Origin: Vanrija pseudolonga
Lineage: Eukaryota > Basidiomycota > Tremellomycetes > Trichosporonales > Trichosporonaceae
NCBI RefSeq assembly: GCF_020906515.1
Contig: NC_085850.1
Span: forward strand, 3,162,001-3,226,000
DNA: 64,000 nucleotides
Direction of reading: 5' to 3'
Shown piece after piece: positions 11,305 through 22,645 of this stretch. How positions within the stretch are numbered: position 1 is the stretch's first letter; every line of letters starts with the position of its first letter. Under the pieces are notes generated by a model. That model was not told the origin of the DNA. It saw only the letters and a program-made list of their open reading frames with translations, and searched no databases. Made by a program: the position numbers and the translations under genes.

Positions 11305-12235
11305 GGTGCGTTGTGCACGAGTTGCCGAGCGTTTGTGTTGGAAAAAAGTAGAAGGTCTGAGGTTGAGGTGAGACGTGAATGCACGAGGCGTATTGTTTTG
11401 GGTGTGCGGGGTGGGTGGGAGAGTTGGAGTTGCGAGCCTGGCTGGAGCTGAGCCGTGGCTGGTTGGTTGGTTGTCGCGTTGTCGCGGTTGCGTCGTGGAG
11501 GCTGAAACGTGCAGTTGACTGGCGAGTCTGGCCAGGTGTGTGTGTCTGGGTGGGTGCGTCTTGCTGCCGGGCCAGGTCTTGTCGAGAAGGGGCAACGCAA
11601 CACAAGGACGAGAGACCGAGGACGGTGGGTTGGTTACCACCACCTTTGTGCGCCTTGCTGCTTGCTTGCTGGCCTGGGCTGTGCGGTGCGTGCAGACGTG
11701 TCATAAGGGACGGACCGCAGGAAGGGGGAGCGACTGCCGCAGGCGCAGGCGGGCAGCCAGCCAGCCAGCCAGCCCTCGCACCACGCACCGCAGCCAAGCA
11801 GGCAGCAGTGTGACCCGCGGAGGCGAAACCTCCAGGGGTGGGTTGCCGCAGGTGAAACTCGGGCGAAGATCACTTCTAGCTAGAACGGAGACGGACATCG
11901 GGGACAGCCAGCAGCAGCACGTGATTCCAGCAATCCGTATGCACGCCAGAACGACTTCACGGGCATCTCTACACGGCCTATGGACAAGTGTAACTAGAGA
12001 AAACAAACCTAAGCACATGGATTGCAGTGCGCCAAGCTTGCCCGCGACCGGCGAGAGGAGCCACGCAGGGAGTACCGGCCAGCCATGCGGGTTGGGCCGG
12101 CGCGCGACCACACGTCGCCCCACCCGTCACCTCTGTTCATACAGTTCATGCCATGTACAATGATGTCTATCTTCATGCGGGTGGTGTGATTCGGTCTGGC
12201 GTTGGGTCAAGCAGATGTAGAACAGCTCAAGACAG
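11305..12235. other. Promoter region of PMT1 and 3' end of CSL4
   Basis: This 931 bp separates the PMT1 start from the CSL4 stop; both genes are on the minus strand. It carries short simple repeats: GGTT units near 11461 and about five CAGC/CCAG units at 11753-11774. Plus-strand frames here (up to 207 codons) show no family motif and look like composition artefacts. Confidence 0.55.
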
Positions 12236-13081
12236 CTACACCTCCTCCGGCTTGGCGACCTTGCGCTTCTCAGTCTTGCCCGTCACCTGGTCCTCCATCT
12301 CCTGGTACGAGACGGGCAGGAGGGGGTTGCCTGGGGTCAGCTATACAACACATCATGCAAGCTCACCATCCTGCGACGTCGCGTACACCACGCCGAGCTC
12401 GTTGGCCGCCGTTGAGAGGTAGTAGCTGCGTGCGTCGCCGAGCGAGATCTGGTATGTCAGTGCTACAGTCAGTTACAGCCAGCTAGCACTCACGACCTTG
12501 GCCTTGACAATGTCACCGAGACGGAAACACTCGCCCATCTTGATCTTGTCGCGCTCCGTCAACCTGCGTGTGAGCTGAGTACGAGGAACCCTGTAGCTCA
12601 CCGAATGTCAGCGATGCGAATCACGCCGGTGAGCTCCTCGCTCGACTCGGCGACGGGCCGGTTGTTGACAATCTCGATCGTGACGTGCGCTTGTTGAGGC
12701 GACAGGCGGGATACCTGGGGGTTAGGTGGGCTACATCATGAGACAAGGTGCACCTACTTGTCCGAGGATCTGGGTGGTGTCAGCCGCCTTCCTTCCTCGC
12801 CTTCCTCGGCCGCTTCAGCACTCACCACTGCGCCGATATCAGGCACTGCTCCTGCCTCCTCCTTTCTAATCACGCTGACAACCTGGGGCGTGTTAGAAGG
12901 GTAGCTGAGTTGCGAGGCCTGTACCCACAGCTCCGTCGCGACGAGGCCGCCCGATGACCGACGAGAGGATCTTGCCGCCATACTCGTAGCACCCGTCCCC
13001 TGCCGCTGGGAGCGGCGGGGTGATGTACGCTGCTGGCAGGGGCTGTCCTGGGAGGAGTAGTGGTGCGGTGTCTGCTGTCAT
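12236..13081 (-). CDS. CSL4: Exosome subunit Csl4 (EXOSC1)
   Basis: Seven exons on minus: 13081-12929, 12882-12826, 12769-12758, 12714-12602, 12563-12494, 12448-12367, 12330-12236; 193 residues. Csl4 caps the RNA exosome and is needed for 3'-5' RNA decay and processing. The family pattern is complete: an N-terminal PGQPLP, YEYGGKILSSVIG, then VVSVIRKEEAGAVPDIGAV, the S1 domain with GVIRIADIRLTERDKIKMGE and DIVKAKVISLGDARSYYLST, and the C-terminus LPVSYQEMEDQ...EKRKVAKPEEV. Exon 3 is only 12 nt (ILGQ). It is needed because it restores the four residues that Csl4 proteins have between GAV and VS, and without it the next intron reads to a stop. Introns are 37-56 nt with canonical ends. Length is typical (about 195 aa). 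Confidence 0.94.
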
Positions 13082-13606
13082 TTTGCGTTGTATTGTTGTT
13101 GCTGTAGTGACCTCGACGTCAAAGACCTGGCCCAATGACCCAGTGCATCAGGTCCACCTCCACCTCGAGATTTGTGTATGGGTCCTCCACCCAGCATGCA
13201 CTCGGCTTGGGATTAATTCCAAAATAATAGAGTCTAGTTTAATTTACGGTGCGGCGTCCATGAGCGGATGCTGGCTGGCCGCTGGCTGGCCGCTGGGTGC
13301 CCATGTGCCTGGGCTGGTGGGTTGCAGCCAGCGGTAACGGAAGACGGCAAGTCATGGCAGTCCGATCCCGCCTGCGCCGCCGACCGCGCTTGACCCACCC
13401 ACCCAGCTGGCCAGCTGCCTGCCGCACCATCTGCCGCCGTTTCCCCACAAGCTGGGTGAGGCAGCAAGCGGCACTGGCAAGCAGCAACCCAACCACTGGC
13501 AGGCAGCACCAGGCAGCAGCAGCTTTCCACCACCGATCAACCTACAACCACTACCTTCCTCCTCCATCTCAACCCCCTCTCTAATAATACATCACTGCAC
13601 AACACA
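13082..13606. promoter_or_regulatory. Divergent promoter region CSL4 / LAT1
   Basis: This 525 bp lies between the two start codons. It holds an AT-rich island near 13210-13250, notable in a GC-rich genome, and a run of GCTGGC-type direct repeats near 13268-13300. The last 60 bp before LAT1 are C-rich, leader-like sequence. Confidence 0.55.
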
Positions 13607-15560
13607 ATGATGTCCTTTGCCAACGTCGCCAGGCGTCACGTCGCCATCGGCGCCCGCGCCCAGGCTACGCGCAGTGAGTACCGACACCAGGAGCTAAAAT
13701 TGGGCCTGCGCCGGCGGTCGCATCCCGAGATTTGCTTTCGAGCAAGAGATTGGGCTCGAGGCGGCTTGGGACAGCAGGCCCAGCCCAGCTCATCCCCTCT
13801 GCTAGGCCCCCACTGACGCCCCAGCCCTCCGCACCTCGGCTGCCGTTGCCGCGCTCGCAAAGTTCAAGATGCCCGCCATGTCGCCCACCATGACTGAGGG
13901 TGGTATCGCGGCCTGGAAGAAGGCCGAGGGCGAGGCCTTCGCGGCCGGCGATGTCCTCCTTGAGATTGAGACGGACAAGGCCACGATCGACGTCGAGGCC
14001 CAGGACGACGGTATCCTCGCCAAGATTGTCGTGAGTTGATTTGGGGCGAGTTGGTTGGGGAAGGGCGGCGGAGGTGGAGGGCGTGGGCGGACACATACCT
14101 GTTGCCCGCAAAGTCGAGCATAGGAGTTCGTGGGCTGGCAGCGTCGTGCTCGGTGCAAGTGGGATGGCGAAGTGTTCGCCTTCCTCGCAAGATTGCTCGA
14201 GGGCCCCCTCGGTGGGCGAGATGTGCAGCGAGCCTGCTTGAGGATGAAGGAGGGGGTGGACAAATGCCGCCGGCATCTCTGCGCGGTCGCTTTGGTCGCA
14301 CGGTTGAGCTCGCACAACATCGTACTCCAGTGTGCCCGCTAACGCCCTTACCCCAGTCCCCCGACGGATCCAAGAACATCCAGGTCGGCAGCACCATCGC
14401 CATTGTCGGTGAGGAGGGCGACGACCTGTCGCAGGCCGACGCGCTCGCCAAGTCTGGCGACGATGCCCCCGAGGCCATCCCCCACGAGGACGACGCGCCG
14501 GCCCCCAAGGCTGAGGCCCCCAAGGCTGCTGAGGCTCCCAAGGCCGCCGAGGCCCCCAAGGCTGCTGCTCCCAAGGCCGCCGAGCCCGTCGGCGCCGACA
14601 AGCCCTCGTTCTTCGCCTCGCCCCTTGCTCGCAAGATTGCCCTCGAGAAGGGCATTCCCCTCGGCCAGGTCAAGGGCACCGGCCCCGACGGCCGCATCGT
14701 CAAGGCCGACGTCGACGCCTTCAAGGGCGCTGCCGCTCCCGCGGCCGCGGCCGCCCCTACTGCTGCTGCTGCCCCCGCCGCCGCCGAGTACGAGGACATC
14801 CCCGTTTCCAACATGAGGAAAGTCATCGGCAAGCGTCTGTCCGAGTCGAAGCGCGAGGTCCCCCACTACTACCTCACTGTTGAGATCGAGGTCGACCGTC
14901 TCCTCAAGCTCCGCCAGGTCTTCAACAAGGCGTCGGAGGGCAAGTCCAAACTCTCGGTCAACGACTTCAGTGGGTTTCACTTTGGTGTGTTGTGCTGACA
15001 TTCCAGTTGTCAAGGCCGCTGCTCTTGCTCTTGGTGACGTCCCCGAGGCCAACTCGGCCTGGCTCGGCGAGACCATCAGGCAGTGAGTTGTGAAGGGCTT
15101 CGTCTGAACCAACTCTAACACCCTCAGATACAAGAAGGCCGACATCTCGGTCGCTGTCGCCACCCCTACGGGCCTGATCACCCCCATCATCAAGGATGCT
15201 GGCGGCAAGGGTCTTTCGACCATCTCGGCTGAGACCAAGGCGCTGGCCACCAAGGCCCGCGACGGCAAGCTCAAGCCCGACGAGTACCAGGGCGGCACCT
15301 TCACCATCTCCAACCTGGGCATGTTCGGCATTGAGCACTTCACCGCCATCATCAACCCTCCCCAGAGCTGCATCCTCGCCGTTGGCAAGACGTCGGCCAA
15401 GCTTGTCCCCGCGCCCGAGGACCCCAAGGGCTTCAAGACGATCAACGTCATGAACGTCACCCTGTCGTCGGACCACCGCACCGTCGACGGCGCCGTCGGC
15501 GCCCGCTGGCTCCAGTCCTTCAAGGGCTACCTCGAGCAGCCCCTCACCTTTATGCTTTAG
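13607..15560 (+). CDS. LAT1: Pyruvate dehydrogenase E2, dihydrolipoamide acetyltransferase
   Basis: Five exons: 13607-13673, 13825-14030, 14357-14969, 15007-15082, 15128-15560; 464 residues. This mitochondrial enzyme moves acetyl groups from lipoate to CoA. The N-terminus is Arg/Ala-rich with no acids, as in a mitochondrial presequence. The single lipoyl domain has ETDKATID with Lys74 as the lipoylated residue. A PKAAEA-repeat linker follows, then the E1/E3-binding domain ([18 protein letters not shown]...[13 protein letters not shown]). The catalytic domain ends with [10 protein letters not shown] (His437, Asp441). Introns 1 (151 nt) and 2 (326 nt) are far longer than the other introns in this window. 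Two ATGs are adjacent at the start; the first is taken. Confidence 0.96.
14501..14590 (+). repeat. PKAAEA hexapeptide repeat in LAT1 linker
   Basis: Imperfect 18-nt tandem units encode Lys-Ala-Ala-Glu-Ala-Pro in the flexible linker between the lipoyl and subunit-binding domains. Such Ala/Pro/Lys linkers are normal for E2 proteins and let the lipoyl arm swing. Confidence 0.8.
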
Positions 15561-15894
15561 AGAAATCACCACGCGAGAAGCACCACGCGTATAGGGCGCG
15601 GGGGTGCGAGTGAGGGTGGGGCGCGGGGTTGGCCCACCCTGGGGGGTCACGATGCATCATGTAGGCACTCGGATGAGGGCATGCAACATTTCTTGGACAT
15701 GTTGACGGGGTGTGGAATGACTTGAGCCAAGGCTGGTGTGGTGTCGCTTGCGGCCCGGCGGACCGCCGACGCGGTATCTGGTATTGACTTTCCGGCCGCG
15801 CCCTCTTGACGCGTCTCGACAGCCCCCGTCCGGCCCCACTCTGGCTGCGCCTCGCGGCTCGCGGCTCTGCGTGCGCAAGAATACATGCAATGCC
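15561..15894. other. Tail-to-tail spacer LAT1 / CAB1
   Basis: This 334 bp lies between convergent stop codons. I see 3' UTR sequence only, with no repeat or coding signal. Confidence 0.6.
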
Positions 15895-17798
15895 TTACGA
15901 AATGCTAAGCTTACTAACCTCTTCCAATGCGTCGTCGAGCTGGAGCGCTTCGGCAACTGCGGCGGCCGCAACGCCGTTAATCCCCGCAGCGGCGTCGTCG
16001 CCGTCCTCGACATTCTTGATCCACGCGCCCATGGCGCCTAGGAAGCCCTCGTGCCGGAGGAAGCACGCGCGCATGGTGCCCTTGGACCAGAAGCGGATGG
16101 CGTATGAGAGGGTCGAGATGGTTGCGGCGTGGCCTGGAGAGTGTCAATGGAAGCTCAGCAACCTGAGGCTGGCTCGGCGCTTGGCGCCTCGTGTCGCTAC
16201 TCACCTCGAATAAAGCAGCCCGAGAAAAACACCCTGTCGAGGCCATACTTTGCCGCATTCATATACGCCACGTGCCCGATGTTGTTGCTAATCGCGTACA
16301 GGAGCGACCTGGCAATGTCCTCCTGCTTGAACGCCTTCTTGCGCCGCTGCGAGCTGTCGCCGTGCTTGAACACCTTGCCGAAAGTACTGGCGATCGTCGA
16401 GCTCTTGAGGCCAATCTTGCTCGCGTCCTGGCCGTAAATGTCGCCGACGAGCATGTCGACGGCCGAGTTGTCGCCCTGCTCCGAGAGCAGCAACATCTCG
16501 TCAAACGTGCTCGCGTCGGTGAGCAGGGACAGCAGGCCCCACAGCGTGCCGCCGCCCAGCGACGTGCCGCTCACACGCTCGTAGCTGCCGTCCTCGTCCA
16601 CCTTGACAATGGACACACCCGAGCCAATGTTGACCAGCAGACACGGGAACACTGGCGTGTCGTCGCCCGCGGGCGCAAAAGACACCTGGTACATTGGTGG
16701 TGTTGGTGACGGCCGTGGCAGCTCGGCGGCGGGGATGGTGATCGGCACTGGCGTGCCGTTTGCGCTCGTCTCGGGGTGCGACACCTTGTAGACGAGCTCC
16801 TCGGAGAACCAGAAGACTTCCTCTGGAATGAGAGCCACAAAGCCCAATCCCAGAATCAGACACTCCATCTCCTCTTCGCGGCGCACCTCGACACCCAGCT
16901 CGGTCGTGAGGCGGTCGTAAAACTTGTGCGCACCGCCGCCCGTCGCCATGACCTTGACCATCGACTTCATCTGGTCCAGGCTGACGCGGTTGGCCCTTGC
17001 ACTGTCGGCGATCAGGTCCTGGAGGAACTCGATGAGGTCGTCGACGCGCTCCGTTTCGAAGCGGGCAAAGTTTACCAGGCCGCCTGGCAGGGGGTCCGGG
17101 AGCGATGTTCTCCTGAAGCGGTGGTGTCCGCCGATTCCGCCGCGCTTCTTCGGCCGCGCTGGCGATCCACTCCGCGACTGCGCGCGCGCATTCGACAAGA
17201 TACCGGGGGTCAGCGCGCCGTTGATCACTGGCCGTGGTGTCGGCGGGTGGAACTCGCCCGAGCTGCTGCTCGACGCCAGCGAGTCGGGCGCATGGGGGAG
17301 CGTTGAGGACGAGGACGAGGTCGGTGAGGACAGCGTCTGCGCTGGGGCGAGGAAGGGCGAGGAGGGGTCGGAGCGAGGAGGGGTGGTGGGGACGGGGTGG
17401 GAGGAGCGGGTGAAGTAGATGACTTTGGCGAGGGATCCGCCGATCTGGGGGAGGGTCAGCGGCGTGTGTCGAGTGCAAGCGCGAGCCTGAGGACGCGAGG
17501 GCTGCCTTGAGCGAGGACAGGAAGCGCGGCGCGCCGTTCACGCCCCCACATTCGGCCCAACCCAGCCCGCCAGCCCATCGCACCACTCACATCAATAGCG
17601 ATATGCGAAACGGCCTCAATGTAGTGCGGGAGGTAGATACCTCTCGAGTCGCGTGTCTGTGTTGTTGTCAGCGGGCGGTCTTCCCCCTTCGGCGTAGCCA
17701 CGACCCACCGCAGGCGACTCCTCCTGCACAATCTGCGCGCCCGTCACGTCGACGGCGATGCGGCGGGCCTGCGGGATAGAGATGGACGGGAGGGACAT
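15895..17798 (-). CDS. CAB1: Pantothenate kinase, eukaryotic type II
   Basis: Four exons on minus: 17798-17709, 17656-17591, 17444-16205, 16133-15895; 544 residues. It phosphorylates pantothenate, the first and regulated step of CoA synthesis. The ATP-binding signature HIAIDIGGSLAKVIYF is assembled across intron 2, which supports that junction. Further family motifs are LVNIGSGVSIVKV, GGTLWGLLSLLT, YAISNNIGHVAYMNA, FFSGCFIRGH and FWSKGTMRACFLRHEGFLGA near the C-terminus. A Ser/Pro-rich insert of about 90 residues lies between the first ATP motif and GGLVNFARFET, longer than in yeast Cab1 (367 aa). The C-terminal 40 residues (DGDDAAAGINGV...) are poorly conserved in appearance. The last exon includes GTTAGT near its end, which could be a donor, but the frame closes without using it. 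Confidence 0.93.
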
Positions 17799-19124
17799 GG
17801 TCGTCGCGAGGCGAGGAGCGAGGGACGAGCTGCCGGGAGCGGTGGTGGAGTAAAGGCGGGGTTGTTGTATTCGATGCGATCCGATGCGTGCGATGATGCG
17901 CGCGACGTCTCGCCTACGCCGCAATGTATCGCTGCTGTCTGCAGATGTTTACTCGTCTGCTGGTGCTTGTGCTCGTGCTCGTCGCCGAAAAATCAACCCA
18001 CGCAGCGGCGAAGGCGACGGTTATCGGGCTCTTGATGGCCCGGGCTCGTGCGTCGTGGGCTGGTTGGCGGGGGTCGCTGCCCCAATAATTCAGAATACTT
18101 GATTCGCGATAGCGTCCTCTTCGGGCAGCGCGGCACTACACCGAGATAAGTCAGCGTGGGGGGAGGGTGGGTACGTCGTCGCCGTCGCCGCTGCATGCAC
18201 ACTTACCTCGGTGTTGTCGGTGGTCGTACGAGCCTTGCGCGGCTGGCTGACTGAGCCGAACGGGCGACGGAGACTGAGGTTTCGTGGGACGCGAAAGGCA
18301 AGTCAATTCAGCCGGTGCGATGGGGGCGGCCAAAGAAGTCGATGTCCAGGTGATGTCTTGGTTGCTGCTACCGTCGTTGTTGTCGTCGTCGTCGTCGCCG
18401 CTCGGTCGTGCTGATACAGTCAAGTCGTGAACAAGAACACGACACCTACCTCGGTCCACAACGCGCGACCTAACCGTGTCGCCTGTCTGTCGATGCATAC
18501 CCTCCCTCGTCCCTCAGCTCGCCTGACCAACCAACCACACAAAGCAAAGCATTCAGGCCGCCGGCGCATTAGTGGGCGCGTGAGCCTGGCATTGGCGGAC
18601 GGACGGAGCCCCGATTGTGCCGTTAAAATACTTTCCTAATGACACCCGTGGTCCTAATACCACGCCCTAATCCCGGCTTTGGCGGTGTTTGCCCAGCCAA
18701 CCCCATGCCAGGCTCATGAACCCTGCGTCCCCACGAGTCTCAAAAGTCAAAACGAAGACTCGTTCGTTCCAGCTCGGCTCGGCTCACGCGGCGAGCGCGG
18801 CGAACGAATGGCTGCGCGACTTTGACATGGCAGCCTGGCAGACCGCGGCCGACGACGACGACGCATCACAGGAACAGCAACACGAGGCGCGGGGCAGGCG
18901 GGCCCCTCTGGCGCACCGGCTGCACGTCCCCTCCATGCCGGCGGCTCATTGCCCCGTTAAAAGCAAGTCATCATGCCCCGCCGCACGCCGTCATCACGCT
19001 GACACGACCTATCTTCCGGCATCCTCGGCAACATACCAAAGTCTTATCGTCACGCCCATGCACGTAAGGCGCGGCAAAAACGTAAAAAGTAGACGCAGGC
19101 AACAACATGCATGTACAGATATGA
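17799..19124. other. Intergenic region, CAB1 promoter and MATH-BTB 3' side
   Basis: This 1.3 kb runs upstream of CAB1 to the proposed stop of the MATH-BTB gene. Plus-strand frames of 60-170 codons exist, but they have no motif or plausible splice structure. No tRNA fold or transposon end was seen. It is best read as promoter plus 3' UTR. Confidence 0.5.
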
Positions 19125-21947
19125 CTATAGACAACGGGGGCGCATCGAGTGCGCCGGTGGGTGGGTCGACAGAGTGCTCGCAGCGCTCGAGGACAATGTA
19201 CGGGGCATAGGAGGTCGTGAATGAGTAGTAATGGTTCGGGGGCGGGCATGGACACCGTGGACACCAGCGGACACAGTGCGCACTGGCATGGGAGGGCGAG
19301 AGGGGACTTGAGCGGGGGTGTGGGGGCGTGAGTGGACACCGCTGGGGGTACGGGGACGGGAGTGGACACTGGCTGGAGTCCGAGGGCGAGAGTGGACATT
19401 GGCGGGGGTACGAGGACGAGGTGACGCACGAGCTGGCGTCTGGGGACGAGGCGGCACAACAAGCGGGACGCGCGGCTGAGGCGACACACCAAGCAGAGTA
19501 GGGTGCTGAGGTGACACACCGGCGGGGTGGCGGGGTTGGGTCGGCACCGGCACACAAGCCGACGGGGCTGTCACCCTCTCCACCCTTCTCACCTCCGGCC
19601 GCGTCACTACGACGGGCGGAAGTCGAGCTGGCTCACGATCAACGGCCACACTGCGTGCGTCAGCGGCCATACACTCAGCGATGACTGTGTCAACAAAAAG
19701 GCTCGCTCAGCATGTGTGCGCGCAGTTTTGCAGGACACTACTCACCCTCCTCGAACCCGACGTGCTTGCCCTCGCGGATCTGTTTCCAGATGTTCTGCAT
19801 CGTGTCCGACTTTTTAATGTCGGACCAATGCTTGAGGAACAGCGCGACCTGCACCTTGCGCACGTCCTCAAACGTGCACGAGAAGCGGCTGAATACCTCG
19901 GCGGGGATGTTGTCCGGCTTGAGCCAGTAGATGATGTGGTTGTACGCGCGGAGCTTGAGCGCCGGTAGGCCAAGCTTGTCGGCCAGGCGGTACACCGACT
20001 TGGCAGAGACCGGACGCGGGCCAACAGCAAGCGTAGTGACGCCGTCGCTGGAGGCCGGGAATCCGTTCAAGGTCGAAGTGAAGTTGAAAGACGCACTCGT
20101 GGCCGTGCCGGGCACCGCGTCCGAGGCGCCAATCCCAGAGCTCATGCCACGCTCAGCCAGCCACTGCGCAACCCATTCGCGACGATTACGGGGCTCGTTG
20201 GTGGGGATGCTCGTCGACGAGTTGCTGCGGCTGTGCCTCGGGTGCCGAGACGAAGCGAAAGACGAAGACAGTGGCGCAAAGTAGATGATGTCGGTGTAGA
20301 GCTGCAATGTCAGCCACCACCGTCGCTATCTCAACCCCTCTCCACACTCACGAAGTATAGAACCGCCCACCATGTACTCCACGCCGCGTCGCGGATCACC
20401 ACGCGGCTCTTCTTGGGCCCGAGCACAGCATTCCCGATACTCCTAGTGCGCGTGCGCGACTCGCGCTTGACTGGCTCAGTGGCCGTTGAAACATCCTGCG
20501 CCGCGGTCGCAGTACTCTCTGAAACCGAGCCTTCGGCTGAAGCGTCGGCGGGGTTCGTCTCCTCGCTCGACCCGTCGCTCGTTCCCGTACCGTCCGTACC
20601 CTCCTCCTCGTCATCCTCGCTGTCGTCGTCGGCGTTCGCCCCACGCCGGGGCGTAGGCTGCTCGGCGCTCTCACTCGACAGGCGGCGCGTCTGCGCGGGC
20701 GAGGTATCCCGCGTTGTCGTTGTCGAATGGTCACGCAATTGCGGCACCAGGCCCGCGTACTGCGGTGACTCGAGCAGCTCCTGCGCCTCGTCCTCCTCGT
20801 CCGAGTCAGACAGCAGGTCGAGCGTCGGATCCTGGTCCATCTGATTGTCAGTACCGGCCAAACAGACCTCCACTCACGTCTGCTAAAGCACCCTCAGACT
20901 CGCCGAACCCGCCGTGGAACATGGCATCAAAGTACTGACACCGGTTGAGAAGCTTCTTGTTGGCGTAGATGCGGCGTGGTGGCGGCCTTTGTTCGTCATA
21001 CCCGCCACTGTCGATCCGGGGTGCGGGGATCACGAACTCGACATCAGAGTATACTACGGCCCGGGTTAGCATCATGCGCGCAACATTCTACTGCCATCAT
21101 CCACTTACATGGGTCATCAAGCATGTCACCAACGGATGACACGAGATCGCGCGGCACGACGCGCTTTGGCCCACCGGCCGCCATGGTGCCGCCGGCCACG
21201 CCACCATTCGCACCGTCCCCGCCAGCCCACGAGCCCAACCCGAGTGACGTGTTGATTGCACTGCCTGTCGTTCCGGTCGTGAGGCTGCGCGGCGGAAGAC
21301 TCAATCCTAGCCAGTAGCCGGCGGGAAGCTGCGGCTGTGCCGAGATTGTGCACACAATCACAAACGCGTCGGCTTGAACAACAGCCGGGTGGAGGAACAG
21401 CTGGTCACGCTTCGCAAACTGCTGCCAGCCCCAGTTTGCCGTCTTGACTGCAAACATGTGGTCGCTCGCGTCCTTGGAGGTGAGGACAAGGAGTTGGCCC
21501 TTGCGCTCTTCGGGCACCTTGACCTCGAAGCGGAACCACCACTTGCCCTTTCGCGACCACTTGCCGCCTATGCCCTGCTCGCGCTCTTGTGTTGTTGGCT
21601 ATGGGCGGGCATTAGGTGCGATCTCGGGGATTGCGACACGATCGACTCACCACACACGACAGATACAAGCTGGCAAACTCGCCTCCCTGGACGCCAGAGT
21701 TGGGGTACCAGAGCACTTCCCACAGGTTGTCGGCGTCGCCGAAAACAGCAGACTTGACGCACTTTCTGCTCGCGTGTGAGCCAGTGTGCAAAGGCGCCGC
21801 GCCCCCCGACAACGCTACTCACGACTTGGACTCTCCCTTGCTGCTCTCGTACATTTGCCGAAGGCCGCTGAGTCGCCACTCGAGCTGGACGGTGGCCGTC
21901 TCGGCAAACTCTGACGGCCCAGATCCGGGGCTTGAAGGCGTTCCCAT
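19125..21947 (-). CDS. MATH-BTB/POZ domain protein with repeat-rich C-terminus
   Basis: Seven exons on minus: 21947-21823, 21765-21651, 21598-21109, 21053-20878, 20840-20352, 20301-19746, 19684-19125; 836 residues. The N-terminal MATH/TRAF-like domain (about 15-160) shows VQLEWRLSGLRQMYE, LWEVLWYPNSG, FASLYLSC and KWWFRFEVKV. The BTB domain begins LYSDVEFVIP, carries an insert with IYANKKLLNRCQYFDAMF, then an acidic insert of about 110 residues, then WAVLYF, LYTDIIYFAPLSS and a BTB tail (SVYRLADKLGLPALKLRA). MATH-BTB proteins are often Cul3 adaptors choosing ubiquitylation targets; a role here is inference. The start is the ATG at 21947. An ATG at 22020 exists, but its donor does not give the right phase. 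Exon 7 is the least certain: the alternative stop lies at 19740, right inside the donor of intron 6. Confidence 0.75.
19271..19540 (-). repeat. 30-nt coding minisatellite, about nine units
   Basis: Units begin every 30 bases (for example 19331, 19361, 19391, 19421, 19451, 19481, 19511) and diverge gradually at the ends. On the minus strand the open frame reads decapeptides such as NVHSRPRTPA, SVHSRPRTPS and GVHSRPHTPA. Because 30 is a multiple of three, copy-number change would not break the frame. It lies in the last exon proposed for the MATH-BTB gene. Confidence 0.85.
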
Positions 21948-22645
21948 TGCTTGGCGGTGTGAGTGTCTGGTGTCCAACGACGCGCCGCGCGCGCCCACTC
22001 ACCCTGGTTATCTCTGCCATGCGAGGGGGGCAGCGTGCCCGCTGTCGGAACCGACATTTCTGATTTATGGATAAGAGTGATAAAAATGCAAGTGAGAGAG
22101 AGTGAGGGATGCAAAGAGGGAGATGTAGTTTATGGATATTGAAGTGTAGCCAGGGGTGAGTGGAGATTGAGTTGGTGGTACCAAGTCTAGACTTGCTAGC
22201 AACGCGGGGCTGGACGTGGCGAGAACTGTGGGTGCCGTTGTTCATGGCGTCATGGCAGGCAGGCGCACCCTGGCACAACAATGGACAATCGGGCAGTGGC
22301 ATCTCGCTGTAAGTACACGCTTCCCGGCAGCTACCCATATCATGCGATGCACATCATGTGCACATTGGTACGTGCACTTGTGCACTCTCTGTGGCTACTT
22401 CTTTACCCGCATGCATGTTTCTCCTTTGTCGCAACTGCAGCGATCAATGCACCTTAGGTTGATCGGCCGCCTGCCACGCGAGATTGCTTCCGCCGGGGCA
22501 ATGTTGTTGACGCGTTCTTGGATGTGGTCCAGAAGTTGACAGGGTTCACTCCCTGCTCTGCTCGCTTGACCTCGATCTCCCCTCATCGCAACGCTCCACT
22601 TTCTCCACCACCCACGTCCACGCGTCCAAGCCAGCTACAGACGGC
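21948..22645. promoter_or_regulatory. Divergent promoter region MATH-BTB / SLX4
   Basis: This 698 bp lies between divergent start codons. The middle (22080-22190) is relatively AT/GA-rich. The 80 bp before the SLX4 ATG are C-rich with a typical leader look. No other signal was recognised. Confidence 0.5.

Noticed and set aside
14348-15523. 391-codon minus-strand frame opposite LAT1, rich in Gly/Leu
   Set aside because: It is an antisense shadow of the C-biased E2 gene and its Ala/Pro linker. There are no introns or motifs of its own.
19009-19557. Alternative Cys/Pro-rich frames across the 30-nt minisatellite
   Set aside because: Any frame through a stop-free repeat of 30 nt stays open. Only one phase connects to the MATH-BTB exons by good splice sites.
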